A DNA stretch of 64,000 nt from Bimuria novae-zelandiae CBS 107.79. Its lineage: Eukaryota; Ascomycota; Dothideomycetes; Pleosporales; Didymosphaeriaceae. The stretch's first letter is position 1. The number at the start of each line of letters is the position of its first letter. The stretch is from positions 1-64,000 of the forward strand of contig ML976799.1 of assembly GCA_010015655.1 (NCBI GenBank), read 5' to 3'. Position numbers and translations under genes: made by a program. Shown piece after piece: positions 34,337 through 45,068 of the stretch. Below the pieces are notes generated by a model. That model searched no databases, was not told the DNA's origin, and saw only the letters and a program-made list of their open reading frames with translations.

Positions 34337-36868
34337 ATTATTTACGTAGTGCTAAAACGCGCTTAGGGCATTAGCTAACCTAAACGGCATTATAAGATAT
34401 TTAAATAGGCTATATCTTGTTTAAATGGCTATTAGCTACTTATCTCCTTTTACTATTTATAGCTTATTAAATATAGTAATAATATTAAGCTTCGTGTAGT
34501 ATTTTACCTTACTAAGATAGTTTAGCGTCTCCTAAAGTAAGGGGATTAAGTATTAGTTTTTAACTATTAGCACGTTTAACGCTTTATAATTTATATAAAA
34601 TTATAGTCTTTTACCTAGCTCTTTTATAAAAATAACAAGTAAAGTAATAGGTAACTTACTAGCGCGTATAAAGCCTTTATTATAATACTCTATAAGGTAC
34701 TTTTTTAGTACCTTTAGCTTATCTTAGAACATGTTATATAGTAGCCTAAAGCCTAGCTACTTACTATCCTAGAGCTCGATCTTTAATTTATATAGTTAAT
34801 ATTTAGGTAATCGATCTGCCTCCTTTCGTGAGAATACATGTAGTAAGTCATAATACTTAGGTAATAATTTAGTTGCGGGGTCTATTTCCTTCTTCTTTAC
34901 TAGTGCTTTATTAATATCTACTATTAATACTGCAAAGATCTCGTATCTTTACCGTTTTACTAATCTTAGTAAGGGGAACACTCTAGTCGCGTATATATTA
35001 AGCTTTAATAATATAGCGTAGAGGACGCTATCTTCTAGTTTATTATCTTTAAGTAATTCCTTTATTATAGATATCTTATTAATTATAGAAGCTTTACCTA
35101 GTCTACCTATAAGTATTAGTTTAAACTCTTATAGCTAGTAGTGTAGTGTTTTACGCTAGTTATTATATTACGCTTTTAACTTAAGTAAGAAAATAGTATT
35201 TTATTAACGTCTAGTTATTAATATTATAGGTTAAAGGTCTAATTTAGTGCTAGGGGTTCTACTTATACGCAAATAGTAGTCTTAATAACGTTTAGCTATA
35301 AATTTAAGCTATTTTATATTATAATTTAGCTTTACTTAATGCCTATACATTTAAAGCTGTCTAGGAATTAGCTAATACTAGCCTGTTATTGTTACGTAGA
35401 GCGTGGCTTATTCCACGTAGTTCTAATAACGGAGATGTATACTCGTTGTATGCGTGATTTCTCCATTATCTAGTTATTTACTATTAAATCTAGTAGGTTA
35501 TATAATATAGGGTAGTAATTATAGACGTAGTTTTAGGTTGCGCATTAGGTCTTAATTAATAAATTTAAATTTTATAGCTCTAGTATTAACTAGGGTAATT
35601 ACTAATTATATAGCATTACCTTATTAGATAGTATAAGAGATATGAATCTATTTCTCCTAATTTCCGCTTAAAAGAGTAGTCTATAAATCTATTAAGACTT
35701 ATATCTAGCGTATTCCTATTAAGTAACTTATCTCTAAGACCGTGCGTTTCCTAACAATAATTATTATTATTATAAGCGTAATTAGGATACGTAGGAGCTA
35801 GTGCTAGAGTCTAAAAAGTATAAGTTACGTTATTTCTAACTATAAGATAAGGTTAAGTATTAGTTTAGTAAATAATTCTAGTCTATAATACTAATTTACG
35901 TTATCCTGTTTAGGTAGTCCTTCGCGATATATCTATATATTTTATAATAAAAGTAAAGTCATTTCTTTTGGTACTAATCCTTCTTCTAGTTTAATAGAGC
36001 TATACGTAATATATTAATCTCTATCGCGTTAGGATCACGTTACTATCGTAAAATTAGTTAGTAGCTTAAGCGGATAGGTAGGTATTAAAAGTTATTATTA
36101 TATTATATAATATGATTAGCGTATTTATTAATATTAAATAAAATCTTAGCTCCTACTATTACACGCTAGAGATTATTTAATAAGTAGTAGCATAGGATAT
36201 TACTTTACACTTCTTTATTAAGCTAGGTATCTACTATAAGATATTAAAACTAGGTAAAGTGGCTTAAAAAGGGTCGCTTCCCTTACTTTAGATTATTAAG
36301 CTTACTCTATACTAATAAAATTTTATTTAGGTCGTTATATATAGCGCCAAGGAAGGTAATTAGCTTCTTTATAGTATTTATATTAAAACTAATTAGTAGG
36401 TTAGCGAGGGTCGCGGGGTCGTAGTTAAGTTAAAAGTAAGTATAGATAAGTTTAGCGTGTTTAGTTAGGTATTAATTTGCATTACCCTTTAGCTTTATTT
36501 ATAATTAAAAGATAAATAGAGGGAGTTCCTTCCTCTTGTCTATAAATATAGGAAGTAGTCTATCGCTTAGGCAAGTAGTCTTTATAGTTATTAAACTATT
36601 ACTAGATAGTATCGTAGAAGGCTCTAGAGCCTCCTTAGCAAGGGTTAATATAGGGAAGTTAGTAAAGTAGATAGACTTCTTTAATAGGGTAAGCTCCTTA
36701 CGCAAAGCTTCTATATTAGCTTAATACTAGGCCTGTATTTATTAAAGAGACTATTAAAAGGACTCCTATTAGGCCTGCTAGGCCTAATAGAAGGGCTCTT
36801 ATAGTATCTTAATCTATTCTATTATTACTTATATTATTAAGGTCAGGTCTGCTTAATTAGTTATATTA
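34337..36868 (-). pseudogene. gypsy C gag, protease and first part of RT
   Basis: The minus strand from 36868 carries a Retrotrans_gag-like region: an open stretch of 66 codons at 36505-36705 beginning MRKELTLLKKS, followed by ELPLFIF, then LKGNANQYLIKHAKLIYAYF and KRPFLSHFTQF (about 36200-36450). The middle (35000-35900) should hold the zinc knuckle and protease but is too degraded to place residues. RT begins near 34700 (KRLQFYINYKALN) and runs to MPFRLANALSAFQHYVN at 34340-34400, where copia D is inserted. The first gag codons lie beyond element B, near 43678-43698. Confidence 0.8.
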
Positions 36869-37344
36869 TGTTAGGATCTGTATTTAGCATCACCAGGCTA
36901 ACATTCTAAGACGGCCAAGGTCTTATGGGAGCCAATGGTGGCACAGCATTGGGCAGGTCACGTGACTGCTCGAAGCGCTCGAATCGAGCAAGTCAAGCAT
37001 ATGCAGAAAGCCAAGGCTGCGCTCGACATGCTCGAAGCGAGCAAGTCGAGCATATGCAGAAAGCCAAGGCTGCGCTCGACATGCTCGAAGCGAGCAAGTC
37101 GAGTATGCTAAGTATATAGGAACATAAGGATAGACTCTTCTACCTTGTATTTAACCTGTTTATTAATCTATCGTTTGGATTCACTTAGGCTTTTATTAAT
37201 TTAATTATAACGCACCTTACTTTAATACTAACACCCTATTAATAAGCGCGAGCTATTAATACACTCTTTTTTATTTTAATATTACTCCTGCTAGAGAACT
37301 AACCTTAACCCTATTTTAGACTAGCTACCCGTAGGGACTTAACA
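36869..37344 (+). repeat. 5' LTR of gypsy B (two 53-bp repeat units)
   Basis: TGTTAGGATC to GGACTTAACA. Tandem units start at 36998 and 37051, each with a GCTCGACATGCTCG...CGAGCAAGTCGAGC hairpin. GTCACGTGAC lies at 36957-36966. A short ORF across the repeats (36925-37119) is a by-product of the repeat and not a gene. Confidence 0.93.
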
Positions 37345-39260
37345 TCTTAAACACCCCTAATATAAGCAAATACAAGACCCTTTTTAATGCACCGGATGTT
37401 GTTCTAGGGAACACTCTAGATAATAATAACGATAATGCTACTATCACCTATATTAAGGGAAGCCTTTACGCTAAACCTAATCTCTTTTACGGAGACTACA
37501 AATATACAGAACTATAAATCCTACAGCTTAACCTCTACTTCCACAAAACGAAGAAGGAATAGAATAAAGCTAATAAGACCATTTTTACAGCATCTTACAT
37601 AAAAGGACCAGCCCTTGCATAAATTCGACCGTATCTTAACTAATACCTGGCCGAGGAGAACTCGGAAGGAGATACTATTAATAAAATTATAGAAGACTAC
37701 GACGAGTTCTGCAAGAAAGTTAAATAGTACTTTAGAGTAGCTAATTAGGAGGCTATTGCTAAAAGAGCTATCTAGCAACTTAAGTAAGTCCGCTTAGCTA
37801 CTAAATACGACTCTAAATTCCGCAGACACGCTAATTAAATCTATTAGAACGAAGTAACTGTTATAACTATATACTATTAAGGACTTAAGCCTAACCTACG
37901 CGAAGAACTACTGCGTAGCGGAGCAAAGATAGATACACTAGAAGCATTGTTAAAGGAAGCTATTAAGATTAATAAGGAATAGTACGAACTAAAACGCGAT
38001 ATATAATAGAACTAGTTAGGACAACAAGGCTATAGACCACCCTTAAGCTATAATAATTATCGCAATTAACAAACTCCTAGGCCGAGACAAGACAACTACG
38101 GACCTCAGCTAATGGAAGGAATCTAGTACTATAACCAAATTAATGCAATTGGAAAAGGAACAGGAAAGTCTCTAGGCTATTGCAAGAAGCCTAACCAAAG
38201 ACGTATCTTAGATGGAACCCGATGATAACAGGGGACCGAGACACGCACTTGTTTTACGTGTGGCAAACTAGGCCACATAGCTAGGAACTGCAGATCTAAG
38301 AATAAGGTTATTAGATAGTTAAACGTACTAACTGTCAAGGACGCGGACGCGACTAACAAAGAATAGTAAGTTATTAGTGCTATTAAATAACTTAATAACT
38401 AAGATAGGGACTTGGAGCGAACGGACTCGCCTGACTCTTGGCTATACGAGGATGCAGAAGAAGGATTAGAGGTGGAGCAAGAGGAACCAAAGAAACGCGC
38501 CCCCACACTATATCTAAATATAAGAAGACTCACGGATAAGGAAGTATATAATATATTTTAATTCTTAGATTAACATTAACCGCGTGAAACTAATTTTAGA
38601 TTTATAGTAACTAAGCTAAATGCGATACGCACTAAACTAATTAGCCTAGTAATATAAGAATTTATAGACTATAGTTACAAATAATAGGACCTAAAGAAGA
38701 AATACCCAATTAAGAATCTTAGCTACAAACTAATATACGACTTGGACTACCAAAATCCTAATCACGGAATCCTTAGATAGAGATTCTATACCACTAACAC
38801 ATGTAATACGCATTTTTACGCTAAATAGTGTAGATACTTCCCACGACCGCAGAAACAATGCAGATAGGAATAGTTTAATTACCTAATTGCTAAATGCAAC
38901 GCGCACCTATGGGATAAAAGAAAAGTAAAATACTTCCTATATCTTAGCAAAACCTAGAACTTTACCTATACTATATTAATTAACAATAAATGCATGTTAA
39001 AGATTTGGCAGACATGCCTACACCTAGACTATATAACGCATTAATAGGATAAAGCACTCTTTAGATTTAAATTTAGTAACTATCACGGAGAACTAGTGCG
39101 CATAGACTAATAAGAAGAAAGAAGCTACGGTAAAGCAACCCAAATAATGGCACGATACTACTAACTACGGGATAAGAATGGCAATCTTTAGCCTACTAAG
39201 CTATCTACTAAGGAAGTGTCTTTTTTAGATCTAGGCTTAAGTAAGAAGACGCCTTTAAGG
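37345..39260 (+). pseudogene. gypsy B gag with intact zinc knuckle
   Basis: The plus-strand frame opens just after the 5' LTR. Capsid-like segments include KPNLFYGDYKYTELQILQL (about 37475-37530) and YDEFCKKVKxYFRVANxEAIA (37700-37765). The zinc knuckle RTCFTCGKLGHIARNCRSKN (about 38240-38300) keeps all CX2CX4HX4C ligands. An acidic tail follows, then a long C-terminal part to about 39250, where the frame changes before protease; this is either a programmed gag-pol shift or an indel. Gag would package element RNA in cytoplasmic particles. Stops are TAA/TAG at Gln or Trp positions. Confidence 0.85.
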
Positions 39261-42200
39261 AATTAAATACTATAAATAGTTAAGCATTAATTAAGCTACT
39301 AATACGGCTTAATAGAACATAGATGAAGGCTATGCTGGATTCAGGAGCCTAATAAAGCTATATCTCTTAAAAGGCACTTATTAGAGCGGGACTCTATAAG
39401 CGCAAGAAAGAGGATGCTTATATTATCTATATCGCGAATAGACACCTAATGCCAGGCACGCCACGAATTAAGTATAAGGTTAAGATAATACTTAAGATCT
39501 ATAGATACAGGGAAACGATTACCCTTAACGTTCTTAAGGAATCCAGTCACGATGTGATACTAGGACTACCCTAGTTAAGGAAGCATAACCCTATAATTAA
39601 CTAGGGAAGGAGAATGCTATCCTTTAAGCGCTGTAACTATGTATTGCAAGTAATACCTACGCATTAGCAGAGTTTAATAGTAGATAAAAGAGCTATTAAT
39701 AATATAGTCTCGCAAACGAGATTCAAGATCGAATCACCCTTAGCAGACGCTAGCAGAAACCACCAGGTCATAGAGCGCAAGGCAGTGGACAAGCCAATTC
39801 CCGCGAGGGAAAGAGAGTAACGCATAACCTATAGAATTCCTAAATAGTTTATGGAATAGAGCTATCTATTTTAAGAAGAGGAAGGAAAAGTAAACCTACC
39901 TAAGCACTAACTCTAGGATTACAAGATTAACATAGAAGAAGGGAAGACGCTACCCTTTAGACTACTATACGCGAAATTAGGCAAAGAACTCTAAGAAGAA
40001 AAAGAATTTATTAAAAAGAATTTAGTAAAAGGATACATACGACTATTAAAGTTACTAGCGGCAAGCCTATTTATATTTATACCTAAGAAGAGCGGCGAAT
40101 TGCGACCCTGCGTAGACTACTAAAAACTTAACAATATAATAATTAAGAACTAATACCTGTTACTAAATATTAGAGAACTACGAGACAGGCTAGCACGAGT
40201 AAAGATGTTTACCTTACTAGACCTACGCGATAGATACTACCTTATATAAATTAAGGAAGGTAAAGAATAGAAAACAGCATTTAGATCTAGATACAGACTG
40301 TTTAAGTACACTATTATGCCATTTAGACTCACAAACGCACCAGCTACATTCTAGGCGCTTATTAATAACGTTTTATAACACTACCTTAACATCCTTGTTA
40401 TTGCATACATAGACGATATTCTAATTTACTTAGAAAACATAAACGACCACGTAGAACATGTTAAGATAGTACTTAAGGAACTAAATAAGTTATATTTATA
40501 ACTTAAACTAGAAAAGTGCAAGTTCTTCTAAATAGAACTTAAATTCTTTAGATATATTGTTAACACTAAAGGAATTAAGGTAAGCCCAGATAAAATTAAA
40601 TATATTAAAGACTAGCCACGACAACAATCAGCTAAGAACATCTAGGAATTCTTAGGATTCTATAGATTTAATTAATAATTTATTAAGGATTACGCAAGGA
40701 TCACAATACCGCTTACAACCTTACTAAGAAGGACGTACCCTTTAAATAGACAACAGAATGCGAAGAAGCATTCCAGGCACTACGACAAGCATGTATTAGT
40801 CTACCAGTACTAATGCACTTCTAAGATAATAAACCACTAAGGATCGAAACAAACGCAAGCGACTTAGCACTAGGAGCATGTGCAAAGCAAGAAAAGGATA
40901 GGCATTAGTATCTAATCGCCTACTACTCATGCAAACTCAACGACGCGGAATCACGATACGACATACACGATAAAGAACTATACGCAATTATTAAAGCATT
41001 AAAGCATTAAAAAATCTACGCATATAGTTACTTAGATCTTATAATCTTTATAGACCACAAGAATCTCTTACGATTTACGACAACTAAGGAATTAACACCA
41101 CGTTAAGCGAGATAGTCAGAAATAATAGGGCAGTACAAATTCAAGATTATGTACACTTCAGGCAAAGAAAACAGACAAGCAGACGCCTTAAGCAGGCGTA
41201 GCAATCTTGCAGGAGATAAGATTAAAACCTATTCTGCTATTTTACGGCAAAATAAAGACAGATCCCTTAGACCAATAGCAGAACTTAATTAAATCCTTGT
41301 AACAACACGAGAGGTACCTATAAAATAATAAACTAAGATTATTTAATAATACCACGACGACCCTGCGTACGGACACCTAGGAATTAAGAAAACAATAGAA
41401 CTTATCTAGCGCAATTACAGCTTTAAAGGAATTAAAAAAGTAGTAACCTAGTATATCCGCAAATGCGCAGAATGCCAACAAAACAAGCACGTAACACATC
41501 TTAAGTATGACGAGATACAAGCAATCCAGATACTAATAGCACTATAGGAAGATATTGCTATAGACTTTATAATAGGACTACCCGGATCAAAGGACCTAGT
41601 AACAGGAATAAAGTATAATTCTATATTAATAATTATTTATTAATCTACCAAATACGTAGAACTGCTACCATGCTAAAAGATAACTATAGCCAAAGAACTC
41701 GCATTCCTTATCCTAGACTACCTTATACAACACCATAGCATACTAAAGATAATTATTAGCAATCAAGACAAGCTCTTTACCTTAAATTACTAGACAACGC
41801 TTATGGCACTTATCAGAACAAAACGGAAGCTATTAATAGCTTATCATCCACAGACGGATGGACAAACAGAACGTACGAATTAGACGATTAAAACGTACCT
41901 ACGCATCTACTGCAACAATCAGAAAAATAACTAAATTTCCCTATTACCTATGGCACAATTAGCATATAATAACAAGATATTAGTAGTAACGGGATACACG
42001 CCATTTTATGCAAACTATAAAAGATATCTATATCTCTTTAATTAAACGTTTCCTACGACTATCAAAACGGAAGAAGCTATTAGTTTAGCGGAAAAAATAA
42101 AAAAGACGCACGAATAACTCTAAGAGAATCTTAAGAAAGCTTAATAGCAAGCCATTTCCTACACAAATCGAAAACGAAAACGGCACCTCAGCTAAAGAAG

Positions 42201-42640
42201 GGGGATAAAGCATATTTGCTTATAAAGAATCTTCGAACTCAGAAGAAGAAACACAAGAAACTAGATTATATTAAGGTTAGACTATTTTTTATTTCTAAGC
42301 AAATATCACCGGTCAACTATAGATTAGAACTACCACCAGACGCCAAGATACACCTAGTATTTTATATAGACCGATTGGAACTAACCGACCTAGAGACACC
42401 TGTCGAAACCACCTTCTATCACCAACTAGAGGAAGAAAACGAATTCGAAGTTAAATAAATACTATAACACACGGATTAGCCACGCACATATCTTATTAAA
42501 TAGAAGGGATACCTACATAGTAAGAACATATAGGAACCTAAGGAAAACTTAGTAAACTGCAAATAATTACTCTACTAATACTATAGGAATATACCTAAGA
42601 GCCGCTCGCAATTATAGGTAAGGTACTAGAGTAATTATCT
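39260..42640 (+). pseudogene. gypsy B pol: protease, RT, RNase H, integrase, chromodomain
   Basis: Protease: MLDSGA at about 39334-39350 and VILGLP at about 39555. RT: LRPCVDYxKLNNI (about 40095-40140), FRLTNAPATFQALINNVL (40320-40375), YIDDILIY (about 40404-40430). RNase H region 40800-41200. Integrase: HHCC-type zinc finger ending CAECQQNK (about 41465-41490), IDFIIGLPG (41560-41585), a catalytic SNQDKLF (about 41757-41780) and HPQTDGQTERTNQ (41845-41885). The integrase C-terminus is an uninterrupted stretch at 42216-42458 (ISPVNYRLELPPDAKIHLVF), followed by a chromodomain-like YLIKxKGYLHSKNIxEP (about 42490-42545). Chromodomains of such elements target heterochromatin, which fits this locus. 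Confidence 0.9.
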
Positions 42641-43196
42641 AATAACCTTAGTGTCGACTATATTAGAGGAGAGAAGCTAATAGTAGCTACTATGGCAGAA
42701 TAGTCCTCTAACGCAGCCTCTGCTTCTAACTCTCTAGTAGCATTTATTTTAGATATAAGGCATTGCGCCTTCTTCTTAGCACGCTCTTTAGCCTGCTGTA
42801 ATATTTTCTTATTTTATAAAAGTTGGATTAACACTTTTATTAATAATTTCTTATCCGCATCTACCTTCTTTTTATACTTATTACGAGTCTTGTCTAACGA
42901 TGCCTACGACAAGTTTACGTAAGGCTTTTACGCATAGATGCACTTGGAATACTTTAGACAAGCGTTAGGATTAGATAACGGCATAACGATGCACTTAGAG
43001 CTAGAAAGTAAGTAATAATTATAAGAGATAGAATAGATAACACTATTATAGTAAGTTTTAATACTGAGACGGATAGCGCGGGCTTTAGCGGAAGATATTA
43101 TAGTAAAGCGCACTAAGAAGCGGGGCAACTAAACTTTATCTATTTAGTAAGACAGGTTATGTGATTCGAGGACGCATCGTTAGAGAGAAGGGATAA
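42640..43196 (-). other. Region between pol and 3' LTR of B, with a minus-strand open frame
   Basis: About 550 bp beyond the chromodomain. The plus strand shows nothing. The minus strand has an uninterrupted 66-codon stretch (43128-42928, MPRFLVRFTIISS...) containing CLKYSKCIYA. After stops it continues SLDKTRNKYKKKVDADKKLL and ILQQAKERAKKKAQC to about 42660, a charged, probably coiled-coil sequence. Reading antisense to pol in this place is unusual. I do not recognise the protein; it may be an acquired fragment or an accessory ORF. Confidence 0.5.
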
Positions 43197-43672
43197 TGTT
43201 AGGATCTGTATTTAGCATTACCAGGCTAATATTCTGAGACGGCCAAGGTCTTATGGGAGCTAATGGTGGCACAGCAATGGGCAGGTCACGTGACTGCTCG
43301 AAGCGCTCGAATCGAGCAAGTCGAGCATATGCAGAAAGCTAAGGCTGCGCTTAACATGCTTAAAGCGAGCAAGTTAAGCATATGCAGAAAGCCAAGGCTG
43401 CGCTCGACATGCTCGAAGCGAGTAAGTTAAGCATGCTAAGTATATAGGAACATGAGGATAGACTCTTCCACCTCGTGTTTAACCTGTTTATTAATCTATT
43501 GTTTAGATTTACTTAGGCTCTTGTTAATTTGATTATGACGCACCTTACTTTAATACTAACACCCTATTAATAAGCGCGAGCTATTAATACACCTTTTCCT
43601 GTTTCGACATCGCTCCTGCTAGAGAACCAACCTTAACCCCATTTTGGACTAGCTACCCGTAGGGACTTAACA
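43197..43672 (+). repeat. 3' LTR of gypsy B
   Basis: 476 bp, same ends and two-unit hairpin repeat as the 5' LTR. GTCACGTGAC lies at 43285-43294. Differences from the 5' LTR are mostly C:G to T:A. Confidence 0.93.
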
Positions 43673-43698
43673 TATTAATTAGTATTAATTTAACGTAG

Positions 43699-44044
43699 TC
43701 TCACGAGAGTAACGCGTAGAGATATCTAGGCCTAGGTAGGCTAGATTAATATACTGCATTCGGTATCTACGTGTAGGTATAAGACGTTGGATAAGGAAGT
43801 AAGGTCTTCTGCCCCTATCTAACGTGGATCTATCTATCTCGCTTAGCTAGGTGCTAGTACCTAGATGGCTAGCGTCGTGTCTAACTAATTAGAAGTAAGC
43901 TTTAGGGTATAGGCTATTAGACCTTCGGCCTTAAAGTACAAGTTTAGAGGTAGAAGCTTAGCTTCTAACTCTCGTTTGTCTATCGACATACTGTCGTTAA
44001 TAGTATGTCTAGGCTGTTAGGTTGCCTAGGAGGTTACTGTGACA
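43699..44044 (-). repeat. 5' LTR of gypsy C
   Basis: 346 bp, from TCTCACGAGAGTAACGCG (TGTCACGAGAG in the 3' LTR) to GTTACTGTGACA. It is separated from element B by about 20 bases of C leader. It keeps more GC than its partner at 26355. Confidence 0.88.
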
Positions 44045-44048
44045 ATAT

Positions 44049-44257
44049 ACTATTTTCCTTTCTCTATAATAGAATAGCGGGCGCAACGCTAGTAAAAGAA
44101 TTTTAATTAAAATTATATAATTTAGATATACTTAAAGAGAGTGTCCTTGTTAAGCATATCTTAGACCTAGATAATCGAGGATTTCCTCCCTAACTCGAAG
44201 ATGTGGAAGATATAGTCAACTACATCCTCGCATCGCGCTCTATGTAACGCGTCGGTA
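44049..44257 (+). pseudogene. Fot1/pogo transposase P2-type, N-terminal part
   Basis: The plus-strand frame reads ESVLVKHILDLDNRGFPP, then LEDVEDIVNYILASRSM and RVG up to the TA at 44256-44257. This is the N-terminal DNA-binding region of the same pogo family as P2, and ends exactly where the P2 C-terminal half (23310 downward, KLWAQ...) would continue. A CCGAGG terminal repeat like that of Tc1 element T follows immediately. Whether this is the missing half of P2 or another copy is discussed in the findings. Confidence 0.78.
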
Positions 44258-44297
44258 CCGAGGTTTATCACTAAACGCCCCGCCTTACCTAACGCCC
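44258..44297. repeat. Terminal inverted repeat matching the end of Tc1 element T
   Basis: CCGAGGTTTATCACTAAACG, continuing CCCCGCCTTACCTAACGC, matches 23311-23346 with only C/T and G/A differences. It follows a TA, as at 23311. No Tc1 coding sequence follows; pogo P3 begins within about 40 bases. Confidence 0.8.
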
Positions 44298-44921
44298 CAC
44301 TTCGAGCATGAACACTAAAATTTTAATAAAGTATAACTCTATTATTATAGAGCCTATTAAGACTGCGCTTACCTACCTAGAATTACTAAAATGTAGAGAA
44401 AAGCCTTAATATAATAAAACTACTACTAAGTATAGTGGTAAGCGATTAATGCTGGCTCGAAGGCACTAAGGTGTTTTAACCTTTTATATAGCCCGTAGAT
44501 TAAATTAACGCGCTCTTTATCCCTAATAAAAGCAGGAACTTTTACGCTATATTAAACGCCTTATAAAGTAAGATCTACTACCTACACAATCTATAATATA
44601 AAATTTTACCTTATAAATAGCTTAAAGAAAGCTTAGTAAAAGCTAAGTTAATTAATATATTAAACACTACTAGGTCGATCTTATCTTAAAGTAAGTAATA
44701 GGTATTAATAGGAAGCACTACTAAGCTAACTTAGTTATAAAATACGACCTATACTTTAAGCTTTTAAAGAATATAATTTATTAATATAATATTAAGGCGC
44801 GTTATATATATAATATAAATAAAAAGGCTTCCTTTTAGGGATAGTTTCTAAATTAAAGAGAGTGTTTAGTAGGAGAATGTATAAGAATGGAAAACTTAGG
44901 TCTATTATATAAGGGACTGGG
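44298..44921 (+). pseudogene. pogo-type transposase P3, N-terminal part
   Basis: GAGCATGAACACTA at 44298 resembles the P2 end GAGCCTGAACACTA (21830) and may be part of the terminal repeat. The frame from ATG 44303-44309 gives KCREKPxYNKTTTKYSGKRL (helix-turn-helix psq type), LLRYIKRLIKxDLLPTxSIIxNF, then YNINKKASF (family YNMDEKGF) and FSRRMYKNGKLRSIIxG at 44875-44915. The frame stops at the left LTR of gypsy K. The continuation, WITLLACI-like onward, appears at 63345-64000. It is a DDE-family DNA transposase with catalytic acids altered by RIP. Confidence 0.8.
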
Positions 44922-45068
44922 TGCTCAAGGTGCCAAAGGTGCCAGAAGAATACTTATAAATTTAATAAAGAGTCTAAAGTTAAGCTATAGGCGTTAAACT
45001 TATAAATCTAGGATTTGCATAACTAAGGGTTAAGGGTCTAAAGTAATAACTAGGTATTGCTTATTATA
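44922..45068 (-). repeat. 3' LTR of gypsy K
   Basis: TGCTCAAGG to TATTATA, 147 bp, aligned with 63183-63329 (TGTTTAAGA to CATTACA). It is unusually short for a gypsy LTR. Confidence 0.7.

Larger units (their letters stand above)
29217..34341 (-). mobile_element. Ty1/copia element D, complete, target duplication ATTAT
   Basis: 172-bp LTRs at 29222-29393 and 34165-34336 bound a 4.8-kb internal region. ATTAT is duplicated at 29217-29221 and 34337-34341, inside the RT gene of gypsy C. In minus-strand orientation the purine-rich AAAGGGGTGTG abuts the 3' LTR at left. D is less RIPped than its host: several catalytic motifs survive. Confidence 0.93.
36864..43677 (+). mobile_element. Ty3/gypsy element B, full length, target duplication TATTA
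   Basis: Identical-length 476-bp LTRs (36869-37344, 43197-43672) flank a 5.85-kb interior. TATTA precedes and follows (36864-36868, 43673-43677). It is inserted near the 5' end of gypsy C, opposite in orientation. It carries gag, protease, RT, RNase H, integrase and chromodomain on the plus strand. It is moderately RIPped: stops are frequent but most catalytic residues remain. Confidence 0.95.
26351..44048 (-). mobile_element. Ty3/gypsy element C, nearly complete, containing nested D and B
   Basis: Matching 346-bp LTRs lie at 26355-26700 and 43699-44044 in the same orientation. ATAT occurs immediately outside both (26351-26354 and 44045-44048), a 4-bp duplication. The coding order on the minus strand is gag then pol, so the right-hand LTR is the 5' one. 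Removing copia D (5,115 bp) and gypsy B (6,804 bp) plus their duplications leaves about 5.76 kb, a normal gypsy length. It is heavily RIPped internally, while LTRs retain more GC. Confidence 0.88.

Noticed and set aside
37521..37778. Minus-strand 85-codon ORF (and 38177-38359)
   Set aside because: Antisense shadows of gypsy B gag; RIP removes sense stops unevenly and leaves such frames open.
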